A DNA stretch of 64,000 bases, taken from assembly GCA_003255025.1 (NCBI GenBank), contig QANY01013371.1, positions 827,263 to 891,262 on the forward strand, in the 5' to 3' direction. Numbering within the stretch: position 1 is the stretch's first letter; each line of letters starts with the position of its first letter. Under the pieces are notes generated by a model that saw only the letters and a program-made list of their open reading frames with translations, was not told where the DNA came from and ran no database searches. The translations under genes and the position numbers were made by a program. The stretch comes from Datisca glomerata. Taxonomy: Eukaryota > Streptophyta > Magnoliopsida > Cucurbitales > Datiscaceae. Shown here in pieces: positions 1 to 11,805 of the stretch.

Positions 1-187
1 TGATATGTAAAATAATGTAGGAATGTTATTTAACCAGGTTAAATAATTTTACAATGTCAAATAAAAATACTTGAAACAAATATGAGAAAAATGTTAAATA
101 ATGCGTTTACCACGTACTTTACCAGCATACTCCAACCAAACTCTCCTCAAAGTGAAGTGGTATAGCTGACAATTAATCTTTCACATT
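1..187. repeat. Tail of an earlier copy of the 6960-bp tandem unit
   Basis: This stretch matches 6961-7147 and 13921-14107; I found one difference by eye (T at 92, A at 7052 and 14012). It is followed at 188 by the same junction into the GMC pseudogene seen at 7148. It is therefore the end of a further copy lying left of the window, so the array has at least three members. Positions 1-146 are the right end of the Harbinger-like element described below, and 147-187 belong to the dispersed repeat it entered. Confidence 0.85.
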
Positions 188-1256
188 GCTCAAGAATTGA
201 TAATCGACAGTCAGAGATGGGCTAATGGAAGTTGGTATTGATCCCTATAATGGGTTTACTTTTGACCATTCAGTGGGTACCAAGATTGGTGGTTTGAGAT
301 TCAACAGTTCGGATCGTAGACATAATGTTGTTGATCTCATCAGCTTTATGAAAGCTTTAAATATTCGAGTGGCTCTCTATGCAAGTGTTGGAAGATTTTT
401 TTAGCCTCTTCTTCGCCTTACTCTGGATTGAAGCAATTAACAATTGTGGCTGTTTTTCGCGACCGACCATGCAATGGTACATGAAAAGGGAGAGGTGACG
501 CTTTGGGCTGGGGCTATTAGAAGCCCACAACTTCTGCTTCTAAGTGGTATTAGACCGAGGTTGTACCTCTCATTGTGGGGAATTCCTGTGGCTCATCACT
601 TGCCTTATGTCAGACAGATCCTCTATGACAACCCCATAAATGACATCTCAATTGTGCCCTAAATTCCATTGGAGCACTCTCTAATACAAGTCGTGGGCAT
701 AACCAATTCAGGGGTATGGGCCTAACTTGAAGTAACTTCCAATGCCATACCTTTTGTCTCCCCCGTTCACGCTGTTTTCATTTAGAAACCAGCTTCACCA
801 CTATATCTCACTGCGGCCACCCTAATGGAGAAGATTATTAGGCCACTCTCCACAGGTTCACTCTGGTTGGCATCCGAATGTCAGGGTTAACCAATTGCCC
901 AATTCAACTACTTTAGTAATCCGGGTGATGTGGAGCGGTGTGTGAATTGCACCCTCAAGATCGGTGATGTACTGAGGAGTCGTTCCATGGAGGATTTCAA
1001 ATTCAGGGAATGGTTTGGGGGCCAAGATTTTAGATACGTGGGGCATGCATTTCCCGTTGATCAATCAAATGATCGGCTGATAGGCAGTGAATACTATATG
1101 TGGCACTACCATGGTGGATGCCTTGTGGGCAAGGTAGTTGATCATAATTTTAGGGTTATTGGGATTGATGCTCTCTGAGTTTTTGATGATTTGATATTCA
1201 CTATATCATCAGGGACTAATTCACATGCTATAGTTTTGATGCTTGGACGGTCAATG
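188..1256 (+). pseudogene. GMC oxidoreductase (HOTHEAD / mandelonitrile-lyase-like) pseudogene fragment, copy 1
   Basis: The conceptual frame matches the C-terminal two thirds of plant HOTHEAD-like FAD-dependent GMC oxidoreductases. Visible pieces are GIDPYNGFTFDH and GTKIGG, then GAIRSPQLLLLSGI (the GMC signature region), GIPVAHHLPYV, REWFGGQDFRYVG and the C-terminal WHYHGGC...VVDHNFRVIGIDAL. The FAD-binding N-terminus is absent because the repeat unit begins mid-gene at 188. It is dead: in-frame stops lie at 198, 201, 660, 723, 783, 888 and 1176, and two compensating frame changes lie near the T-run at 396-402 and near 463. Some stops look like W or Q codons changed by single transitions. 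Intact family members act on hydroxy-fatty acids or cyanohydrins; no function is expected here. Confidence 0.88.
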
Positions 1257-3880
1257 TATTTGTTGTTATTTGAATGCTTGAGTGTTTTTGTTACTTTGTT
1301 TTGGCATGTATGTTGGTATGAAGATACTTAAAAAGAGAATGAGATAGATTTGAAAACTTACCTTCTTACCCGGTTGTGCCAAAAGGTACTATAAGCTTAC
1401 TTCGTTGCTAATCTACTAGCCATCTACCAGTATTTCCTCTTCTGCTTCTATTTTTGGGTTTTTTCTATGATGTGTACTTTCTGCCTTTGAAGATAGAGAG
1501 AATGCTAGTTTAGGAGTCTAATTTTATTGATTCATTCAGTCAAAGAATAAAAGTGTATGATAAGAAAGTGTTCTTCCTTTAGGGATAAATTCAAGTAGTA
1601 TTTTATAAACTGCTTTGATTGATTAAGATGAAAACTTCAGGCATGTTGTGTATGTCACGTATATTTATTAGTCTATGATTTATAAGTTTGATTGGGCCTC
1701 CATGTCTTTGTCTTTGTGTGGTTTCTGAGCGAGGAGCGCTTGGAATTTCAGTCCTCCTCATAGACTAGGTAGTTCTCCTTCTCTTCTCTTATGAGAGATA
1801 GGCGTTATACGACCATTTCTCTTTAGACAAATGATTGTCCCATTCCATTGCTGGAAAATACAGAGTAGGATTCAACCGCGTCGTGAATGAAACAACATTC
1901 ATTGAATGAGTTGACGCTAAACTTCGTACTCTTTAAAAGAGTAAGGGTTGTCTGCATTACTGGATTAACTAGAATGAATAGTGGTAGAAACTAGGGGGCA
2001 TGTAGACTATTCAGAGGATGTATGTTAATCAATGATCTACCAATATAGCTAGTATTACTGAAGCTTCTGTTAGATATGTGTTATTGGTTTAACTGGCTCT
2101 AAACCCTCCCACCCGATAAAGGAATGCCATTTCAGGTGCTTCACGAGATCATCAAAAGACTGTGCTACATCATAAAAGATATTTTTCTATACGTGCTCCT
2201 TAATCCAGAAGCCCTCTCTTGTTGCATTCAATAAGCCAACTTCTTTTTATGGGGACATCCTTGCCAACAAGGCCTTTAATTGGTTTCAGACCGAACTGAG
2301 TCTAGTTGGGAAGTAGTGTCCCGTCTTAGACTGACATCAGTCTAGATCAATGCCTTCCCATAATGGATGCAAAGTGACCTTAGTGAATCTAAGTCAGTGT
2401 GACCATAATCTTATATATATATATATGTCTCTTGTTGACCTATCGGATTGATCAAATCCATTTTCAAGGTCTGACTTTCAAATATGAGAGCATGAAAGCG
2501 TGCCTTTCCTTTTGTAGGCTATATTTTTCCCTCATCCTGAATGAACTTGGCAAACTTAAGATTCATCAGGCATAGCTTTCTAGGAACTAGCCCTTGTTTA
2601 AGGGGCAAGGTTGACATCTCTGTGGAATAGCGCTCAATTAGCTTGCCTAATCTTTCATTTCTCAAGTAGACTTGATTCACTAGACTCTTTTGATCTTTCT
2701 TCATCTCCTTTTTAGACTTCCATTTTTCTTTCTTTACACCTTTTTCAAGGTCTACCAAGGCAGAGAAATATGAACCAAGACATCATCTTTCTTCTTCTTC
2801 TTATACATCCTTCCATAGAAAAATGATGGTTTGATCCGAGTTTATCCTGACCTAGTGAGGGATATCGGGGTTAGTAGTCAATCATGAGGACGTTTGTCCC
2901 CGACATAAGCCATTTGAAGGCTATCCAAAGCCTGCTTAAGATAAAGGGCCTTGAAGAAAAATCCAAATTGACTCACTAACTTATGAACATTCTTTGCGAA
3001 CAAGTAGTCCCCAATGCAATGTGACTTGTTAAGACCTTCGAGGATGATTAGTCGAATCTTGTTTATAAATCCACCTCCTCTAGCTATAAGGCGTTGTCGG
3101 TACATCGCCCGCCCTATCTTTCTCTTTTGATTTTGATTTGAACAATTTGTAGACCCTAGTTTTGACCGACCTTCTTACCTCTATTAAGTTAGACTTGCTA
3201 CACCTATAAATCTACGATATGAGAAGCTGCTACAGCATTGAGAGTGATTCTTATCATCAGTGACGTCATTATCATTGCTAAGGCTTTGGCCCTTCCTTCT
3301 GTTCTTCTTTTTTCCATTCCGGAGACCCCTCTTTCCTCGAATTATTTCACAATGCTTATATGAACACTCTCGTTCGTGCACATGCATATAAATTCATAAT
3401 GTTTTGCTTCAAAAACTCTATTAATTTCCTTGATAAACTTGATTTTACTTGGATTTAAGATAACGGCTGGATCCACCTCTAAAATGAATTGAGGTGTTAA
3501 TTACCAAAAGGCAAGAAGCCCTAAAATTAAGGAAAGACTCAACATTAATTCTTGAGGGGCTCTCGTTTCGCAATCCTCCCCTTCCCCATAAAAAGCCAGC
3601 TAGAGTGTGCCCACTTTTATCTTCCTTTAGACAGCTTCTTCATCTGCCCTTACCAAAACTTTCCTACTTAGTTCCTTTTCTTTCCATCTTTTCCTTTGGT
3701 TTTGCCTCAAATAACAGGTATATGAAGACCACCCATCATTTCTCCTTCCAATTGACTTGGCACATTTGCCTTCACTGTCAATTGTAAAGGTCATGTAGCA
3801 TAGTCCTTTACCTCTGGGTTCTTGGTGCCTGTGTAATTTATTCAAACCCTAAGGGAGGTCTGTGTGATTTTTCTATTTTT
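1257..3880. other. Unrecognised stretch of the repeat unit, possible organellar or mitovirus-like remnant (copy 1)
   Basis: No intact gene is visible. On the minus strand two short open stretches (3105-2878 and 2758-2519) look like pieces of one decayed protein; the first contains KALYLKQALDSLQ followed by a short SLTRSG-like stretch just past its stop. This resembles a motif I associate with plant-mitochondrial ORFs derived from mitovirus RNA polymerases. That recognition is from memory and weak. The flanking DNA is less AT-rich than its surroundings, which would fit an old mitochondrial insertion. A short (TA)n run lies near 2412-2426. The region is broken by stops and should not be treated as coding. 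Confidence 0.3.
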
Positions 3881-3889
3881 ATAAGATAA

Positions 3890-4545
3890 AAGACTAACTT
3901 GCCACTTTAATTTAATTTTTTCGGTTAAAATTCGTGAGTGTTAGACTAGAATGTAGTGGAAAAAATTTGCTAAACTCTGATCTAGCGAGTGTAAATTTTA
4001 ACAGTTAAATGCTAGACCATGATCTAGCAACAATTGTTAGGGGATTTTAGTCTTTTGCTTTGTTAAAAATATATGATTTCGTTAAAGAAAGTCAAAGGTT
4101 TTATATTCATTTTTTTCAACCTCAATGGTTTTATAAAGTAATTTTTCATTTATATTCTCACAGAAACTTTTGAGTAAAGACCTACAATTCTTGAGGTTTT
4201 TGCAAAAGTAACCTATCATAGAAATAATTAGAAAATAGCTCCTAAAGATAGTGGCTGAAAATGTATCTCAGTAACTAATAATATATATTTACTAAAATAA
4301 CTAATTATTTAGTAACTCCACGATTAACTTTAGAACTCTCTGACATAAAAATGTTCATTGTTGCATATAAAATATACAAAAATCAGTCTTACGTGTAAAA
4401 TATTAAAAGGAGTATTGCAGTAATATTTTCGTCCATCTCCCTAAGTGTTTGACGGATGCGTTCTTGAATGGTTAATTTTGTTAAAGTTTCACAATTAAAT
4501 TTGCTCGTTCTAAAGTTCATAACCCATAGATTAAAAGAAATTTTA
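3890..4545. repeat. Dispersed repeat, left part (copy 1)
   Basis: This region resembles 19090-19430 (shared blocks such as aattttaacag, gctagaccat.gtctagc, ccattaacttta, ttgcatataaaa and cgtgtaaaa.attaaaa) and, at its right end, 21070-21120 (shared ttctaaagttc and the following bases). It is a member of a dispersed, non-coding AT-rich family. A Harbinger-like element interrupts it after 4545, and it resumes at 7110-7147. Confidence 0.65.
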
Positions 4546-4845
4546 GGGGTAGTTTGATATAAGTTAAATAAGAATATTGAAAAATTTATATTAATCTATA
4601 ACTTTAAATGATAAAGTTAGACGATAAAATTTTAAGATGAACATATTTGGTGACACGTAATTATGTTAAAAACTTAGTAAGAAATTGAGATTACCTTATT
4701 TAGTATATATTGAACAAGGTAAAGTTATTCGAAAAGTTGTTCGAAAAAATTATTAGAAAAGTTGTGTAAAGAATATAAAAATAGTTAAATTATTATAGAG
4801 TTCACATGTTAACTATTTCAATTATACACTAACAAATTAACTATT

Positions 4846-5911
4846 GAGAAAAAAAACATCAAGACCCCTTATACTTGAAGCGAATTGCAAAATGATATCC
4901 TGAACTTCAATGAATGGTTTTAATAACCCCTCCATTGACTTCCATCCATTTCGGCCATTTGAATTATTTTAAGTACCCTTACATCAAATAAATTATCCTC
5001 AACTCGCTGTCTCATTGAATTTAGAGTGCTATTGATAGTGGAACTGGTGTTTTTTTAAGATATAAATTGTCCTCAACTCTTGGTGCAGCTTTCTTCCCAA
5101 AAAGTTTAATTCAATGGGAATATTTTCTACCCTTTGCGATTGAAAAGTTTTTTTTCCTACGATCTTTCGTTCATTTCTTCTTTGTGTTCTTTGCTGACTC
5201 AAGTTTGGGTTGTTCTTGGTTGGGACCTTTTGACATGTTTTGCTTAATGTGGATGAATATTGTTTCTGAAGGGCTAAGCGACCAATATACTATGACGAAG
5301 GTTTAGAGGCAATTACTGTTGGCTTTTTGTGCAACTTCTTTTGGTGAATGGAGTATTTTAGTTTATCTAAACTCTTTCTTTTCGGAAAGCAGAAGAGGAG
5401 GCAGACCCTGAATGCAAAAATAAGCCAACTTAATTCTGCCATTGGCAATGTATCTTCACTTCTGAGGGGTGGCGATAATACACCTGCAACGCCAGTTTAA
5501 AATGATCCCGAAGTAGAAGCTACCATGTGAAAGTTTCAGACTTAGAAGTGACAATTAAACGCCCGCGATTATGTTTAAATTGTAGTCAGATCAGTTGCAC
5601 CGAATAACTTTCTCTCAGTTCACATTCTTAGGTCACAAGCAAATCAGGTAACACTAAGTTTAGATCTTAAAAACACAAGCTTTACGATCAATAGCACTCT
5701 AAATTCAGAGGGACAGAGAGTTAATGACAATTTATTTAATTGATGTAAGGGTTCTTAAAACAAATTAAATGGGATGCAATTAATGGAAGTGGATGGAGGG
5801 GATTATTTAAATCATTTCATCAAAGTTTAGATATTTAAAATGTTAAAAAAAAGTGTTCAGAGATCGCTTTGCAACTCATTCCAAATATAAGGGATCATGA
5901 TGCATTTTCCC
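4846..5911. mobile_element. Pack-MULE-like element with ~190-bp terminal inverted repeats, copy 1
   Basis: The outer ~190 bp on each side (4846-5035 and 5700-5911) are inverted copies of each other with some divergence: catcaagaccccttatactt on the left pairs with the reverse complement of aaatataagggatcatgatg on the right, and tttagagtgctattgat recurs inverted at the inner ends. Flanks ttaactatt (4837-4845) and ataattatt (5912-5920) match at 7 of 9, as expected for an aged 9-bp MULE target duplication. No transposase is present. The inside (5040-5690) has coding-like pieces, including a plus-strand stretch near 5390-5500 reading LNAKISQLNSAIGNVSS, which may be a captured host-gene fragment that I cannot identify. 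Confidence 0.72.
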
Positions 5912-5990
5912 ATAATTATTTAATCAAATCCACTATTTTTCTTTTACGACACTAATAAACAAAATAAACTTTTGCTTACATTGTACTAAT

Positions 5991-6342
5991 ATTTTTTTTT
6001 TTGAGAAAATTATATATTTAGCTGGTACATTTTATAACAAGTTTTATTGTTGTCATTATAATTCAAAAAATCTTAATTTCATCATCAACGTTTACACATT
6101 ATTTTCATGTGACCATTGCGTCAATTAACATTAATATTCTTAACATGTTTGTTAACGTAACACGTGTATAATAACGCTCCACGCCAACAAACATGTTAAA
6201 AATACTAATGATGACCGACGAAACGATAACATTGAAAAAAATGTAAACATTGATGATGCAATTGAGTTTTTTTAACAACAATGATTACACTAAAACTTGA
6301 TATAAACTATAGTAGTCAAATATGTGATTTTTTTCTATATTT
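5991..6342. mobile_element. Foldback MITE, copy 1
   Basis: Almost the whole element is an imperfect inverted repeat. The centre has a perfect 13-bp pair, taacatgtttgtt at 6141-6153 and its inverse at 6186-6198. The arms continue outward (catcatcaacgtttacac against the inverse of gtaaacattgatgatg; tatatttag against the inverse of caaatatgtg). No coding capacity. Ends are approximate because they lie in T-runs. Superfamily not assigned. Confidence 0.65.
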
Positions 6343-7147
6343 TTTTAAACAAAAATACAAATGAACGAAATAGCAGATTTTTTAAAATTTACTGCTATAT
6401 ATATATCATTTTCTCCGATATCACATAATTAATTTACGTATTATTAGGAACATTTTAATCATTTAAATTTTATATCATACATATATAAAGAGTTTATGAA
6501 TCCTTATATTTTTCAAGCACAATATTTTTTATCATTCATTCCCCATTAACATACATATCTTAATCTCTTTAGACGAGTTTGCAGGACGCACCTTTTAGGA
6601 AAGGATAGGACGAGACAAAAATCTCAGCCCGTTTAAAAAATGAAAGTCCCAATCATTACCCGAACGGATTCGAGACTAGAAAAAATCTCAAATTCAGTAT
6701 CAGAACGGTTTAGTCTCATTGGGACTAGAACAAGGTAGGTAAGAATTCTAAGATCAAGATTTTTTATGACCCTTAGGTAAGGCTTTAGTATTGAAGAAAA
6801 TAAAATACACAAATCAAGTAGGGAGGAATGTAAATAAGTAATAATGTTTTAAGGGGAATTTGGGAAAGTAGCAAATATTTTGAAAAATATGTAGATGTGC
6901 TGGTAAGATGAGTAGGTGACTTGGGAAAGTTATTTGGCAAAATAGATTTTTATGGGAAAATGATATGTAAAATAATGTAGGAATGTTATTTAACCAGGTT
7001 AAATAATTTTACAATGTCAAATAAAAATACTTGAAACAAATATGAGAAAAAAGTTAAATAATGCGTTTACCACGTACTTTACCAGCATACTCCAACCAAA
7101 CTCTCCTCAAAGTGAAGTGGTATAGCTGACAATTAATCTTTCACATT

Positions 7148-8216
7148 GCTCAAGAATTGATAATCGACAGTCAGAGATGGGCTAATGGAAGTTGGTATTG
7201 ATCCCTATAATGGGTTTACTTTTGACCATTCAGTGGGTACCAAGATTGGTGGTTTGAGATTCAACAGTTCGGATCGTAGACATAATGTTGTTGATCTCAT
7301 CAGCTTTATGAAAGCTTTAAATATTCGAGTGGCTCTCTATGCAAGTGTTGGAAGATTTTTTTAGCCTCTTCTTCGCCTTACTCTGGATTGAAGCAATTAA
7401 CAATTGTGGCTGTTTTTCGCGACCGACCATGCAATGGTACATGAAAAGGGAGAGGTGACGCTTTGGGCTGGGGCTATTAGAAGCCCACAACTTCTGCTTC
7501 TAAGTGGTATTAGACCGAGGTTGTACCTCTCATTGTGGGGAATTCCTGTGGCTCATCACTTGCCTTATGTCAGACAGATCCTCTATGACAACCCCATAAA
7601 TGACATCTCAATTGTGCCCTAAATTCCATTGGAGCACTCTCTAATACAAGTCGTGGGCATAACCAATTCAGGGGTATGGGCCTAACTTGAAGTAACTTCC
7701 AATGCCATACCTTTTGTCTCCCCCGTTCACGCTGTTTTCATTTAGAAACCAGCTTCACCACTATATCTCACTGCGGCCACCCTAATGGAGAAGATTATTA
7801 GGCCACTCTCCACAGGTTCACTCTGGTTGGCATCCGAATGTCAGGGTTAACCAATTGCCCAATTCAACTACTTTAGTAATCCGGGTGATGTGGAGCGGTG
7901 TGTGAATTGCACCCTCAAGATCGGTGATGTACTGAGGAGTCGTTCCATGGAGGATTTCAAATTCAGGGAATGGTTTGGGGGCCAAGATTTTAGATACGTG
8001 GGGCATGCATTTCCCGTTGATCAATCAAATGATCGGCTGATAGGCAGTGAATACTATATGTGGCACTACCATGGTGGATGCCTTGTGGGCAAGGTAGTTG
8101 ATCATAATTTTAGGGTTATTGGGATTGATGCTCTCTGAGTTTTTGATGATTTGATATTCACTATATCATCAGGGACTAATTCACATGCTATAGTTTTGAT
8201 GCTTGGACGGTCAATG
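7148..8216 (+). pseudogene. GMC oxidoreductase pseudogene fragment, copy 2
   Basis: Identical by eye to the pseudogene at 188-1256, with every stop and frame change shared (6960 bp downstream). The lesions therefore predate the tandem duplication. Confidence 0.88.
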
Positions 8217-10840
8217 TATTTGTTGTTATTTGAATGCTTGAGTGTTTTTGTTACTTTGTTTTGGCATGTATGTTGGTATGAAGATACTTAAAAAGAGAAT
8301 GAGATAGATTTGAAAACTTACCTTCTTACCCGGTTGTGCCAAAAGGTACTATAAGCTTACTTCGTTGCTAATCTACTAGCCATCTACCAGTATTTCCTCT
8401 TCTGCTTCTATTTTTGGGTTTTTTCTATGATGTGTACTTTCTGCCTTTGAAGATAGAGAGAATGCTAGTTTAGGAGTCTAATTTTATTGATTCATTCAGT
8501 CAAAGAATAAAAGTGTATGATAAGAAAGTGTTCTTCCTTTAGGGATAAATTCAAGTAGTATTTTATAAACTGCTTTGATTGATTAAGATGAAAACTTCAG
8601 GCATGTTGTGTATGTCACGTATATTTATTAGTCTATGATTTATAAGTTTGATTGGGCCTCCATGTCTTTGTCTTTGTGTGGTTTCTGAGCGAGGAGCGCT
8701 TGGAATTTCAGTCCTCCTCATAGACTAGGTAGTTCTCCTTCTCTTCTCTTATGAGAGATAGGCGTTATACGACCATTTCTCTTTAGACAAATGATTGTCC
8801 CATTCCATTGCTGGAAAATACAGAGTAGGATTCAACCGCGTCGTGAATGAAACAACATTCATTGAATGAGTTGACGCTAAACTTCGTACTCTTTAAAAGA
8901 GTAAGGGTTGTCTGCATTACTGGATTAACTAGAATGAATAGTGGTAGAAACTAGGGGGCATGTAGACTATTCAGAGGATGTATGTTAATCAATGATCTAC
9001 CAATATAGCTAGTATTACTGAAGCTTCTGTTAGATATGTGTTATTGGTTTAACTGGCTCTAAACCCTCCCACCCGATAAAGGAATGCCATTTCAGGTGCT
9101 TCACGAGATCATCAAAAGACTGTGCTACATCATAAAAGATATTTTTCTATACGTGCTCCTTAATCCAGAAGCCCTCTCTTGTTGCATTCAATAAGCCAAC
9201 TTCTTTTTATGGGGACATCCTTGCCAACAAGGCCTTTAATTGGTTTCAGACCGAACTGAGTCTAGTTGGGAAGTAGTGTCCCGTCTTAGACTGACATCAG
9301 TCTAGATCAATGCCTTCCCATAATGGATGCAAAGTGACCTTAGTGAATCTAAGTCAGTGTGACCATAATCTTATATATATATATATGTCTCTTGTTGACC
9401 TATCGGATTGATCAAATCCATTTTCAAGGTCTGACTTTCAAATATGAGAGCATGAAAGCGTGCCTTTCCTTTTGTAGGCTATATTTTTCCCTCATCCTGA
9501 ATGAACTTGGCAAACTTAAGATTCATCAGGCATAGCTTTCTAGGAACTAGCCCTTGTTTAAGGGGCAAGGTTGACATCTCTGTGGAATAGCGCTCAATTA
9601 GCTTGCCTAATCTTTCATTTCTCAAGTAGACTTGATTCACTAGACTCTTTTGATCTTTCTTCATCTCCTTTTTAGACTTCCATTTTTCTTTCTTTACACC
9701 TTTTTCAAGGTCTACCAAGGCAGAGAAATATGAACCAAGACATCATCTTTCTTCTTCTTCTTATACATCCTTCCATAGAAAAATGATGGTTTGATCCGAG
9801 TTTATCCTGACCTAGTGAGGGATATCGGGGTTAGTAGTCAATCATGAGGACGTTTGTCCCCGACATAAGCCATTTGAAGGCTATCCAAAGCCTGCTTAAG
9901 ATAAAGGGCCTTGAAGAAAAATCCAAATTGACTCACTAACTTATGAACATTCTTTGCGAACAAGTAGTCCCCAATGCAATGTGACTTGTTAAGACCTTCG
10001 AGGATGATTAGTCGAATCTTGTTTATAAATCCACCTCCTCTAGCTATAAGGCGTTGTCGGTACATCGCCCGCCCTATCTTTCTCTTTTGATTTTGATTTG
10101 AACAATTTGTAGACCCTAGTTTTGACCGACCTTCTTACCTCTATTAAGTTAGACTTGCTACACCTATAAATCTACGATATGAGAAGCTGCTACAGCATTG
10201 AGAGTGATTCTTATCATCAGTGACGTCATTATCATTGCTAAGGCTTTGGCCCTTCCTTCTGTTCTTCTTTTTTCCATTCCGGAGACCCCTCTTTCCTCGA
10301 ATTATTTCACAATGCTTATATGAACACTCTCGTTCGTGCACATGCATATAAATTCATAATGTTTTGCTTCAAAAACTCTATTAATTTCCTTGATAAACTT
10401 GATTTTACTTGGATTTAAGATAACGGCTGGATCCACCTCTAAAATGAATTGAGGTGTTAATTACCAAAAGGCAAGAAGCCCTAAAATTAAGGAAAGACTC
10501 AACATTAATTCTTGAGGGGCTCTCGTTTCGCAATCCTCCCCTTCCCCATAAAAAGCCAGCTAGAGTGTGCCCACTTTTATCTTCCTTTAGACAGCTTCTT
10601 CATCTGCCCTTACCAAAACTTTCCTACTTAGTTCCTTTTCTTTCCATCTTTTCCTTTGGTTTTGCCTCAAATAACAGGTATATGAAGACCACCCATCATT
10701 TCTCCTTCCAATTGACTTGGCACATTTGCCTTCACTGTCAATTGTAAAGGTCATGTAGCATAGTCCTTTACCTCTGGGTTCTTGGTGCCTGTGTAATTTA
10801 TTCAAACCCTAAGGGAGGTCTGTGTGATTTTTCTATTTTT
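8217..10840. other. Unrecognised stretch of the repeat unit (copy 2)
   Basis: Same sequence as 1257-3880, with the same broken minus-strand open stretches at 10065-9838 and 9718-9479. Nothing further is seen. Confidence 0.3.
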
Positions 10841-10849
10841 ATAAGATAA

Positions 10850-11505
10850 AAGACTAACTTGCCACTTTAATTTAATTTTTTCGGTTAAAATTCGTGAGTG
10901 TTAGACTAGAATGTAGTGGAAAAAATTTGCTAAACTCTGATCTAGCGAGTGTAAATTTTAACAGTTAAATGCTAGACCATGATCTAGCAACAATTGTTAG
11001 GGGATTTTAGTCTTTTGCTTTGTTAAAAATATATGATTTCGTTAAAGAAAGTCAAAGGTTTTATATTCATTTTTTTCAACCTCAATGGTTTTATAAAGTA
11101 ATTTTTCATTTATATTCTCACAGAAACTTTTGAGTAAAGACCTACAATTCTTGAGGTTTTTGCAAAAGTAACCTATCATAGAAATAATTAGAAAATAGCT
11201 CCTAAAGATAGTGGCTGAAAATGTATCTCAGTAACTAATAATATATATTTACTAAAATAACTAATTATTTAGTAACTCCACGATTAACTTTAGAACTCTC
11301 TGACATAAAAATGTTCATTGTTGCATATAAAATATACAAAAATCAGTCTTACGTGTAAAATATTAAAAGGAGTATTGCAGTAATATTTTCGTCCATCTCC
11401 CTAAGTGTTTGACGGATGCGTTCTTGAATGGTTAATTTTGTTAAAGTTTCACAATTAAATTTGCTCGTTCTAAAGTTCATAACCCATAGATTAAAAGAAA
11501 TTTTA
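10850..11505. repeat. Dispersed repeat, left part (copy 2)
   Basis: Copy of 3890-4545 in the second tandem unit. It resumes after the Harbinger-like element at 14070 and continues past the array end into about 14145. Confidence 0.65.
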
Positions 11506-11805
11506 GGGGTAGTTTGATATAAGTTAAATAAGAATATTGAAAAATTTATATTAATCTATAACTTTAAATGATAAAGTTAGACGATAAAATTTTAAGATGA
11601 ACATATTTGGTGACACGTAATTATGTTAAAAACTTAGTAAGAAATTGAGATTACCTTATTTAGTATATATTGAACAAGGTAAAGTTATTCGAAAAGTTGT
11701 TCGAAAAAATTATTAGAAAAGTTGTGTAAAGAATATAAAAATAGTTAAATTATTATAGAGTTCACATGTTAACTATTTCAATTATACACTAACAAATTAA
11801 CTATT

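Larger units (their letters stand above)
4546..7106. mobile_element. PIF/Harbinger-like element (host of nested elements), copy 1
   Basis: The left end reads ggggtagtttgat and the right end is the inverse of ggagagtttggttgg, a degenerate terminal inverted repeat of the ggg...gtttggt type common in plant PIF/Harbinger-like elements. The flanks are TTA (4543-4545) and TCA (7107-7109), consistent with a decayed 3-bp TTA target duplication. Deleting the element rejoins a sequence that matches the uninterrupted relative at 21115-21140 (atttttaaagtgaag), which is good evidence for insertion. No transposase is visible. Inside lie a MULE-like element (4846-5911) and a foldback MITE (about 5991-6342). 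Confidence 0.62.
188..7147. repeat. Tandem repeat unit, first full copy (6960 bp)
   Basis: The unit starts inside a GMC-oxidoreductase pseudogene at 188 and ends inside a dispersed repeat at 7147. The phase can be fixed because the third tail (13921-14107) leaves the repeat at 14107, whereas the first two tails run into the pseudogene at 188 and 7148. Copies 1 and 2 look identical by eye over most of their length. Differences cluster at about 6678-6930 versus 13638-13890 (for example actaga/actgga, gggact/gggacc, gtagcaaata/gtaatagata). Contents in order: GMC pseudogene, unidentified stretch with a mitochondrial-like fragment, dispersed repeat, Harbinger-like element with nested MULE and MITE. 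A recent tandem duplication is likely; an assembly artefact cannot be excluded from sequence alone. Confidence 0.92.
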
